NCBI RefSeq assembly: GCF_000374065.1
Contig: NZ_KB893312.1
Span: 148,399-212,398, forward strand
Direction: 5' to 3'
Source: Spirosoma luteum DSM 19990
Lineage (GTDB): Bacteria; Bacteroidota; Bacteroidia; Cytophagales; Spirosomataceae
DNA: 64,000 nucleotides
Positions 27,101 to 36,900 of this stretch are shown here, piece by piece (the first letter of the stretch is position 1; every line of letters starts with the position of its first letter). The notes below the pieces were generated by a model. That model saw only the letters and a program-made list of their open reading frames with translations, was not told the DNA's origin and searched no databases. The position numbers were made by a program, and so were the translations under genes.

Positions 27101-27432
27101 TCCCCCTGATTCGCTACCTGTATCGGGGCAACATAACCTCTAATTTCCTGCGTAATCTTCAGCTGGTTGCCTTTACCGACATTGGTACTGCCTGGAGTGG
27201 AAGTGGTCCTTTCAGTAAGCAAAACAGCCTGAATACGGAAGTAGTTGGTGGTGGAAGCATCCCATTCCGGGCCATTGTAACGAACTTTAAGAATCCTTTC
27301 CTAATTGGGTACGGAGCCGGTGTACGGACAATGCTTTTTGGGTACTTCGTTAAATTCGACTACGCCTGGGGACTTGAGGACCGGTCGGTAGGAAAGCCCA
27401 TTCCTTACCTGACACTAGGTTACGATTTTTAA
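24172..27432 (+). CDS. TolB-like propeller/outer-membrane barrel protein
   Basis: A 1086-residue exported protein. Signal peptide MRNRYIILLSLWLGGLSVATAQ is followed by a domain (about 25-280) with the layout of a gluzincin-like fold (NFEIYYYQDG.., LPDWFMPGIASYIAGG); the usual HExxH is not seen, only QIIHDIAML, so peptidase activity is doubtful. A beta-propeller of PD40/TolB blades (about 285-600), a Thr/Ala-rich linker (about 585-650) and a C-terminal part (690-1086) with alternating strands ending in YLTLGYDF follow, consistent with a surface-antigen/BamA-like barrel. It is likely an outer-membrane protein. It resembles proteins annotated as translocation protein TolB in Bacteroidota; the role is unproven. 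Confidence 0.85.
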   Translation: MRNRYIILLSLWLGGLSVATAQNYPSLERFGKNRIQYRNFEWKIIRTSNFEIYYYQDGRQIANLTAQYAESEFDRITELLGYTPYSRVKIFLFNSPAELTQSNIGLNAQSGLNSREQNLSKSRVELAFTGDQISFRKQIIHDIAMLFVYDMLYGGSLKDALQSSLLLTLPDWFMPGIASYIAGGNSLELDDYMRDVSVTRPVKKPSLLNGTDAELVGHSIWNYIVQRYGRDNISNILNLTRIIRNEQSSISSTLGVPYNRFLREWREYYANMATSVGQSYQAGTDEFQLKVGSADDKSVLVSLKLSPDKQFIAYSVLRDGKFQVDVVNTANRKKSTVLSGGYRLDGVETHASTPLLAWQKDNNLLVITDELGQTNLYQFDGFEKKAKRQFKRPVNGLSQVIWMDASEDGGSLILSADRNGQNDLFLYSINRGSYQQLTNDLYDDLYPAFIGRTAQQVVFSSNRRADTLGVDKGNYKSVSDDLMLFTHEGSARNLSVVQLTDSLAHATQPIPAGESTIYFLNDVNGIRNLYRLATETKSVTQLTAFPQSIHLYDLNPANGGFVYSSLKNGDEFIGFRSQINLTQTLQTPPTQRALTTNRTTTRRTAQAMTDTTAQSGRDSSAATSTPNTDAQPDATPKITLEPGEVDTDNYQFDPDVLKAVENRQRRSVAGVTPTLTTPLPRNRRRETITIRGPYDYKGTFGINEAPSNWRVDPIKGFGYAQEVTMTDLLENHVLRAGGFVSLTNTLKNSDLFAEYTNLTHRIDYGARADRQTLFLDGAGMLQKYRYNRVAVSASYPVSVNSRFTVSPFYAITRLIDLSSFSEPDRASDYAGLRGEYVFDNTKVNGMNMVMGTRMKLRFEEYAGLRSSSESFRRLSLDLRHYQKIHRDLVLATRFAFSQSGGPAPKRSTLGGMENWIGTNTKEQVASNPLLIPNTTQNEIPYDYRDVFFLDFAAPLRGFRQGKLTGNSYMLFNAELRLPLIRYLYRGNITSNFLRNLQLVAFTDIGTAWSGSGPFSKQNSLNTEVVGGGSIPFRAIVTNFKNPFLIGYGAGVRTMLFGYFVKFDYAWGLEDRSVGKPIPYLTLGYDF

Positions 27433-27457
27433 GCGAGCTCATATACTATTTATTCTT

Positions 27458-27485
27458 AGCCGCTCCCCAGGGAGTGGCTTTTTTG
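27458..27485 (+). terminator. intrinsic terminator after the TolB-like gene
   Basis: AGCCGCTCC-CCAG-GGAGTGGCT followed by TTTTTTG; 9-bp stem with one G-T pair. Confidence 0.85.
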
Positions 27486-27939
27486 TGCGGTTATATACCG
27501 ACCAATAAATACCGGAAAAACTCTACACACCGATGTCTATATTCGTACAGTCATACCCCTATCTCCTTAACTAATAAGTAATCGATTGCAAACAAACTAC
27601 TGGTCTTTCAGGGGTTTACAGCGTCTGATAATTACCAGTCTACCTGTTGTCCTGAAGTTAGGCTGGTTGACTATATAGATGGGCTCGGGCAGGAACCATA
27701 CAGTTGGCATAGTTTTCGCTAATCGCTCGCAACTCGGGTCAGCCCCTGCTTTCCCGTGATACTCCTACCCGGACAGAATAATGGTATGCGGTATACACAG
27801 GTTAGGCAGGGGTTAAGTAGTTAGCGGACAGAAGTTTACTGTTTGTGTATGATTAGTTGGAAAAGGTAAACGTTGTTTGGCATAGTTTTAGTTAAATTTT
27901 GAACAGTAAAAGAGTATGTTGACCACATAACCGCATATC
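27486..27939. other. 450-bp non-coding region before the giant adhesin gene
   Basis: No ORF of note. The repeat TTGGCATAGTTTT occurs twice (about 27702 and 27877); the second copy is part of a candidate promoter. Nothing else stands out. Confidence 0.5.
27873..27900 (+). promoter_or_regulatory. candidate promoter of the giant adhesin gene
   Basis: TTG (27873-27875), a 17-base spacer and TAAATTTT (27893-27900), one mismatch from TAnnTTTG. It lies 40 bases upstream of the first possible start codon of the 3360-codon frame. Confidence 0.4.
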
Positions 27940-30900
27940 GTGACTTATGAGCGATTTGCTGGTCAGAATATCTTTGTATTCTGTGGATGCTATTTACTTG
28001 TATTAAGCCTGTTCCAAATTAAGTTGCAGATGGAAGAAATATCTACCGTTCACACAGAACATTCTGAGGCTGTCGTTGACCACATCTATCCCGGGGGGCG
28101 CCATGAATCAGATACGAATTATCCGACTATAACACATATTGCTGTTCAGGCCATTCACGCTGTTTGGGGACTGATTTATGGTCGATTGAGACTATTTCAG
28201 CCCATTCAATCCTCCCTAATCGCTACCCGAACCCGTCTGCGGTCAGTCCAGCTGACAGTAGGTGAGGAACAAAGCGAACGTCATCCGACTTCCTATTGCC
28301 AGGAGCCTCCTGATATACCTGACCCCATTCCCCCTGCCTGCCAACTTAATTCAACCAAAGAAGCGCGCCATTTCCTTACACAACGTCCAATGAATGAGAA
28401 ATTTATACTAGAATCATCCTTACTCTTATCCACTCAGCCAGCACAAGTACACCGGAGTGCAGGATCTGTAGTCGTCAGGACGAAACCGGATACAGGAGGT
28501 AACCTGTATCAATTACTCCGTTCGTTTGTCAATGTAAAATGCAGTCGGGTAACACCTGTCTGGGCAGGGACAATGTCTCTATTCGTGCTGGTGCTTTTCT
28601 GTTTGGCTGGCACTTCCGCGCAGGCCCAGACGCCGGGTATCATCAATCTGAGCCTTTATAAACACATCAGTACGCAGTCCCCCGCCATTGGCGATGTGGT
28701 GACCTACACGGTAGTTGTGGCCAACTCGCCCGGTTCCACGACGGCTACCAATGTTTCAGTAAAAAACGAGTTGCCAGCGGGTGGAGTATCCTACTTACCA
28801 GCTTCGGCCAGTGTTATTCACGGGTCGGGCACTTACGCAACTACGGGTTCGGCTACCGCTACCGTTGGCACGCTGGTCGTTCCGGCTATCGCACCGGGCG
28901 ACTCTGCCGTACTGGTCTTCAAGGCTACCGTGCTGGAACAGGGTGTCTGGTTCAACACAGCCGAAATAATTGCGGCCGACCAGACGGATACCAACTCTAC
29001 ACCGAATAATCATAGCATGACTGAAGACGACTACGTTTCGGTCTGCTTTTCGGTACCCATTATTTACTATTTCGGGGATGAATATACGGTTATGGTACCA
29101 TCTGGCTACGACCAGATTGTTTGGTATCGGGACAATATCCCGGTTAGCTCATCAGCCATATCCACATCACTGGCAGAAGTAAACAACGATCTGTCTCTAA
29201 CCATAAAAAGCCCCGGTGTGTATCGATTTGTAACATACCGCAATGGCTGTCCGGCTACGAATTGCTGTGACATACAGGTTATTCAGGGACCCTACAGCAG
29301 TTTGGGCGACTATGTGTTTGTAGACGCCAACAAGAATGGTATTCAGGACGGGGGTGACAGTCCGCTGCCGGGTGTGCCGGTTGTACTGCTGAATAGTTCT
29401 AACACGGCCATCGCTTCCACGACCACCAGTATTTCGGGCCTGTACTCGTTCACGGGTTTGACACCGGGCGTTCCTTATAGTGTCAGTTTTATGACGCCCA
29501 CGGGTTTCGTCTCGACTTCGGCCCAGATTGGGAATAATGACGCCACCGACAGCGATGTAAATCCGGCCACGGGCCAGACCCGTTCGGTAACGCTGGCGAC
29601 CGGAGAGAATAACCTGAATCTGGACGCCGGTTTCTACCTGCCGAGTGTGCCGACGGCTTCGTTGGGCGACTATGTGTTTGTAGACGCCAACAAGAATGGT
29701 ATTCAGGACGGGGGTGACAGTCCGCTACCGGGTGTGACGGTTGTACTATTGAATGGTTCTAACACGGCCATCGCTTCCACGACCACCAGCATTTCGGGCC
29801 TGTACTCGTTCACGGGTCTGACACCGGGCATTCCTTACAGTGTGAGCTTCGTGACGCCCACAGGTTATATGTCGACCTCGGCTCAGATTGGGGGCAATGA
29901 CGCCACAGATAGTGATGTGAATCCAGCTACAGGTCTGACCCGCTCGGTAACGCTGGCGACCGGAGAGAATAACCTGAATCTGGACGCCGGCTTTTACCTG
30001 CAATCTACCTGCCCAACAGACTATAGTCTGGTTGTATCAGGTGACGTTGCTACATGCATCGGTGGTTCGGCTGTCCTGACGGCTTCAACCTCTGTACCAA
30101 ACGCCCAGATAAAGTGGTATCTAACATCGTCTGGCGGAGTTCCTTTCGCAACAGTAAGCAGTGGAGCGAGTGTAACGGTAAGCCCGGCAAACACAACGAT
30201 GTACTACGCCGAGGTAACAACCGGTGCCTGTACCAGCCTTCGTAAGTCAGTAGCGGTTGTAATTACAGCAATAGATGCACCGGTTATTTCCGCCAGCACC
30301 AGGAATACCTGTCCGGCCACGACGGTTAATCTTAAGACCATTCAAATCCAGAACAGTAATCCGGATTTAACCTATGAGTGGTATACAAGCCAAACCCGTT
30401 CGCAAGCCACGCTGGTAACCAACCTGACTGCGGTGGGTGCCGGTCAATACTACGTTTTTGCCAAAGGCGGGAGCTGTTACAGCACCCCGGCAATCCTGAC
30501 GGTTCAAATTGTTGACTGTAACTGTCAAAACGTGGCGGGTGTAAATGTAGGACCGGGTCAATCGGTTTGTGCAGGCGATGTTGTCCCGCTCAAAGCGGTA
30601 CTCTCCGGTTCAGCAACCAGCGTTACGTGGAGCACGAATGGTACGGGTACGTTTAGTAATTTGAACAGCCTGACAACAACCTACACCGCAACGACTTCTG
30701 ACATAGCTACGGGGAATGTGCTGCTGACCGCTACCACCAACGATCCTGACGGGCCGGGTGGTGTTTGTCAGGAAGCGACCAGTTCTGTAATTGTTCGTAT
30801 CAGCAAGCGGCCGGATGCACCCGTCAACGTTGCCTGCGACGATACCTTGGTTTGTCAGGGCAGTAGTACGAAACTGATTGCTTTTGCACCGGGTTCCCGA

Positions 30901-33900
30901 ATCAACTGGTACGATCAGGCCGGAAACTTACTCGGTACCACACAGAGTGGCGGCAAACTAGTAGTAACGCCATCAGGACCGGGTGCCGCTGTGTATTATG
31001 CAGAAGCCTTCACGGATGCCTGTGTCAGCACGCGCTCATCAGTAACCGTTACGGTAGGTTCCTGCCAGGCGGATCTGGCTGTTATTAAAACAATCGTGAC
31101 ACCAGGGCCATATAGTATTGGTCAGAAAGTTACTTACGCCATCACGGTGAGCAACAATGGTCCGATAACGGCGACTGGGGTGAAAGTGAGCGAACTACTA
31201 CCCACATCGCTGACGTACGTTAGTTCGACACCCGCAGGCCAGTATAGCCCGGTAACGGGGATGTGGACAATTGGTACATTGACTAACGGATCAAACCAAA
31301 ATCTGCTGGTTGAAGCAACCATCGTTTCTGGTGGGTCAATCAGGAACACGGCCATCGTAAGTGGCTTGAATAACAATCCGGCCAAAGCACAAAACGACAC
31401 TTCGTCAGTCAACATATCCATCGTTGACTGTGTAGTTCAGGCACCTACTATCATCTGTGCAATTACCGAGATTTGTAAGGGTGGCACAACGACAATAACC
31501 GCCAAGGGATGCAGTGGTGGAGCCGTATTATGGTCTAATGGGCAATCGGGTGAAACGATATTCGTAACGCCTTCCTCCACTACGACCTATACGGCAAAAT
31601 GTGAGATTGCGCGCTGCCTTAGTCAGCCGTCCAACGCCATTGTCGTTATAGTACTCGATCCGAAAACGCCAACCATCACGGCCAGCTCCGACAATGTATG
31701 TCCGGGCACATCGGTAACGCTGACGGCATCGGGTTGTGCCGGTGGTACGATCGAATGGTCGGACAAGGCGCAGACAGGAGCTTCCATTGTGGTGACTCCC
31801 TACAGCAAAACGACCTACACGGCCCAGTGCCGGATTGCTGGTTGCCTGAGTACACCAGCCGTGAAAACGATTAATATCACGACCGATATTCCGGCACCGA
31901 CCATCGTTTGCAGCACATCGGTCGTTTGTCCGGGTGAGGCTATAACCCTGACCGTTGAAAACTGCGTGGGAACGCCAGTCTGGAACAGCACAACGGCCAC
32001 GACCGGCAGTATTATCGTAACGCCAACGGTTGGCAACAACAGTTACTCAGTATATTGTAAAAATGATGCCTGCGTAAGCAAGTCGTCAGATGTGTACACC
32101 ATCAACATCGTAGCACCAGTTATCCCGAAAGTGACGGCCAGTGCGGACACGGTGTGTGCCGGTGGCGCTGTTGTCCTGACGGCTGCCAACTGCAATGGTA
32201 CGGTGATGTGGAACGTAGAAGGCAAAACGGGACCGAGTATTACCGTGTACCCAACGGCCAATATCAGTTACTACGCCCAGTGTAAGTTCCGTACCTGCCT
32301 GAGCAACCCATCTGCGCCGGTGAATATAGCGGTGGTATCGCCATCGGCTCCGATTGTGAAAGTGAGCAAAACGCTCATATGCAGTGGCGATCCGGTATCG
32401 CTCACCGCTACGGGTTGCACCGGTACGGTTGTGTGGCATGGTACTGATAAGGTGGGGGCCAGCATCACCATCTACCCAGCGCAGTCGCTGGAGTACTATG
32501 CTACCTGCAAGCAGGGAAGCTGTGAAAGCGATGCGTCGAACCGGGTACGGGTAACGGTCAACACCTCGCCCGCTCCTGCCCCAACGGTAATCGCATCGAC
32601 AACGACTATCTGCAATGGTGGCCTTGTTTCCCTGACTGCTACCGGTTGCGAGGGTGGTGCCATCCAATGGTCGGATGGGCAAACCGGACCGGTTGTTTCG
32701 GTAACCGCAACCCCAGCAAACCGGGAGTTCTACGCGCTCTGTAAGCCTGCCAGTGGTACGACTTGTGGTAGTGGAAAATCGAACGTCGTTACTCTGAACA
32801 TTACGTCGATACCCGCACCGACCATTATCTGTAGCACATCGGTCGTATGTTCGGGTGAGTCACTGGTACTGACGGTAGAAAATTGCCAGGGCACTCCCTA
32901 CTGGAGTAGTATCGACTCACACGCTACCAGCCTGACCGTAACGCCATCGGCAACGACCACTTACACGGTGTACTGTCAGAACGGCACCTGCCGAAGTGCT
33001 ACATCGCCGGAGTATACCATCATTGTCGCGCCGGTAGTAGCCCCAACAATTACTGTTTCAGCTACGGCTGTGGCACCGGGGGGAACAATTACCCTGTCGG
33101 CATTGGGTTGCGCAGGTGAGGTGATCTGGTCTGCCAATGATATTAATGGAAACAACAAGGGTGCTTCTATCGTGGTGCGGCCGGAGGGTACGCAGACGTA
33201 CTTCGCCCAATGTAAATTCCGTACCTGCCTGAGTCCGCCCTCAGTTCCGGTTGTTATCAATCCCGGCGATTGTGCTGCCAGAGCTGGCAGGCTGTTAGCG
33301 ACTAACGCAACGGTTTGTGGTGGTTCGAGTAGCACGGTTACAGTAGCCGCCACCATGAACGGCGGACTGGTACAACCCACGGGTTATTCACTTGCCTACG
33401 TGCTGGTGAAAGGAGGAGTGATTCAGCAAACCAGCCCAACCCCACAATTCGTGGTGTCGTCTGCCGCAGCTGAATACACCATTCATACCCTGGTGTACAA
33501 TGCGAATACGGCCGACCAGAACTACCTCAATCTGGCGAACGTAAACCTGGGTGTAACAACACCCGCTGATGTACTGGCATTGATTGGTACCAAGTGCGCC
33601 AGTCTGGATGTTGTTGGAGCGAAAGTAACGGTGCATAACATCGAGCCGCCTGTGCTGTCGGCTGGTCCGTCGCTTACCGTTTGTAGCGGTGGTACGGTTT
33701 CCTTGACGGCTACCGGTTGTGCCAATGGTACCGTTACCTGGTCGGATGGAACGGTAGGGGCTACCTACGCCAAACCCGTCTTCAGCAACCTGAATCTGAC
33801 GGCTATCTGTACGGTTGATGGTTGCGCGAGCAAGCCATCGGCCATTGTCCAGGTAACGCTGGGTACGCCACCCGTTCCAATCATCGTGAGCGACAAGTCG

Positions 33901-36900
33901 TCAATCTGTCTTGGCGAACCCATTTCGCTGACGGCCACCGGGTGTGTGGGTGGAACCTACATCTGGTCGGATGGCAAAACGATTGGCAATACACTGACGA
34001 TCTCACCAACGGCCGATGTTACCTACCGTGTGAAGTGTAAACTGGGCGACTGTGAAGGTGATCAGTCGGCGGCCATAACCATTAAGGTAGGGGCACCTGC
34101 CACGCCAACCGTTTCCATTCTGGGTGGTAACAGCAGCACAACGGTTTGCTTCGGTGCACCGGTAACGCTGGTAGCCGAAGGTTGTTCGCCGAATAGTTAC
34201 GTGACCTGGTCCAATAACCAGGTGGGTAACTCCATTACCGTATCGCTGGCCAGTTCGGCTACCTTCACCGCTCAGTGCTGCAACTCGAATCTGTGTAAGA
34301 GTGCTCCATCGGGTGTACTGTCGGTAACGGTACTGCCAAAAGTGCCCCAGCCAACTGTGAAGGATATCACCAATACCTGTCCGATGCTGACGGCTGACCT
34401 GGCGAAAGCCGTGAGTAGCAATCCGGCCACAGCGGGTGGTATGTTTGCCTACTTCACGGATGCGACGCTGAGCGATGCCTCGAAAGTAACTGACCCGGCA
34501 CACGTAGGTTCCGGCACGTTCTACGTGGTAGAGAAAACAGCCAGTGGCTGTGTGAGTCTGCCGCTGATGATTCATGTGCAGATTACTACCTGTAGTGAGC
34601 AAACCCCCTGCGACGCTGCCAATCCGGCAACCGCCAGTGCGGGTGCTGATGCCAGTGTGTGCGCTGCCAAGACCTACCAGCTGAGCGGTGCTATGGGTGG
34701 TGCGGGCAAAACTGCCCACTGGACTACCAGCGGCAACGGTACTTTCGATAACAGCTTTGCCCTGAACGCGATTTATACCGCCAGTGCAGAAGATGTACTG
34801 TCGGGTAAAGTAACCCTCACTCTGTCGGTTAGCACGAACAACGCAGCTTGCCCGGTAGCAAAGGATGACATGCTGCTCACGATTGATGGCATCAAGTCGA
34901 TACCTACTATAGTGATGGTAGGAGCCACGAAGCTCTGCTACGGTGATTCGGTTATCCTGAGAGCACCCGCCGGTGCTGCCGGGTACAAGTGGAGCGATAA
35001 CGAAACGACGCAGACGATTGTGGTGAAACGCAGTGGTGTCTACAGCGTTCAACTGCTGGATGGCAAGGGCTGTAGCTCGGTCAAGTCAGACAATGTAACG
35101 GTGCAGGTGAGTGATCCAATCCCGACCCCGCTGGTGCGTAATCTGCGGAACACCTGTCCGGAGAAAATTGTCGACCTGACAAAAGCACTGTCGTCAACAA
35201 CGCCGGGTAGCTCGTACATCTACCGCATTTGCGAATGCACCACGTCCAACATCGTTATCCGGCCCGATTCGGTTTGTGAAGGTAACTACTGGGTTGTGGA
35301 GAAAAACGCTGCGGGTTGCCTGAGTGCCCCGGCCAAAGTGGTTGTGAGCGTATTCAACTGCGCTGCCGATACGATGGACACCGATGTGCAAATTACTAAA
35401 CTGGCCAGCACGGCATTCGTGAAGAACGGCGCACCGGTAACCTATACCATTACGGTGAGCAACGCCGGCCCGCACACCGCGAAAAATATCGACGTACGGG
35501 ATGTACTGCCGAAAGGGCTGTCATTGCTGACTCCTTCTACAGCCGACTATACGGTTTCCGGTGGGGTAATCACGAAGCGCATCGACAGCCTGAAAGCAGG
35601 TCAGTCGAAGCAGATTGTCTTCAGTGGTCGTATTACGGAGAAAAAGCAGGCGATTGTCAACATGGCCGAGATTACCTACCTCGACAATAAAGACACCAAC
35701 CTGGCTAACAACAAATCGAGTGTAACGGTAACCGATACATCGACGCGCCAGCCGAGCCTGATTGGTATTGCGAAAGCGGTACTGGGTCGGCCAACGGCAG
35801 TAGGTGATTCGCTTATCAGGGTCTCATACAAATTTGTCGTAACCAACTTCGGTGAGGATACGCTGAAACACATACAGGCGACTGATGACCTGGCTTACTC
35901 GTTCTCACCGAATACGGTAACCGGAACGAAGCTGACACTATCGAACAGTGGCTCCTCGCTGAAACTGAATCCGGCCTTTACGGGTACCGGCAGTAACGCG
36001 AACCTGCTTGACACGATGAGCCGTCTGGCACCCGGTCGCTCGGAGATGTTCGTCCTGGATGTAACGGTGCGCCGGAATTTGGGCGATACCACCAAATCGT
36101 TCAACAACTTCGCCAGTGCGTCGGCGCTGAACAGCTTCACTACTGTATCGGATATATCGGTAGCTGGGGGCGATTCGGATCCGGACAATGACGGTGACCC
36201 AACCAACAACACCAGTGCAGCTAGTTTCACACTGGGAGCCAGTCAGCCACAAGGCCCAAGTATTGGTCTGGCCCTGGCAGTAGTCAGGATTCAGCAGCAG
36301 CCTGATAGTTCGTATAACATTACCTATAAGGCCACCATCAAAAACTTTGGTGATGTAGCTCTGAACGGTGTTGTACTCACGGACAGTCTGATTAACGCCT
36401 TCACCGCCCCGGCATCCTACACCGTAGTAGGTGCGCCAACGGTAGGAGCGGGTAGTACGCTGGTAGTCAACACAGGTTTCAACGGAAACTCGCAGCCAAA
36501 CATGCTGACCCCTGCCAGTTCACTGGCCGTGGGTGCCCAGGACACGGTGCTGATAACGGTGAATGTGAAAACCGCTGGCAACAATGGTCCGTTCTACTCC
36601 AGCGCAACGGTTACGGCACATACGCCGGATTCGAGCCAGGTAGTGAAGGACATCTCCAACAGTGGCCTTGACCCGGCACCAGCCGGTTCGGTATCGACAA
36701 CGGTTCGCTTCGACCTGCCGAAAGCACTGTTGGGTGTAGCTAAGTCGGTTGGTTTGCCAACACTGGTAGACGTGGGAGTTTACGACATTCCATATACCAT
36801 CGGGTTGTTCAACCTGGGTACGGTTCCGCTGAAGAAGGTACAGGTGGTGGATAAACTATCCGAGACCTTCGGCCACGGTGCCCTGATTGTGAGCAGTCAG

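Noticed and set aside
29302..30000. CRISPR or mobile repeat
   Set aside because: The repeat is in frame, 120 codons long and encodes protein domains.
34003..35052. 349-codon open frame on the minus strand inside the giant adhesin gene
   Set aside because: It mirrors the Thr/Val-rich coding frame of the adhesin, with an unlikely composition and no motif; several similar minus-strand frames occur in the same gene.
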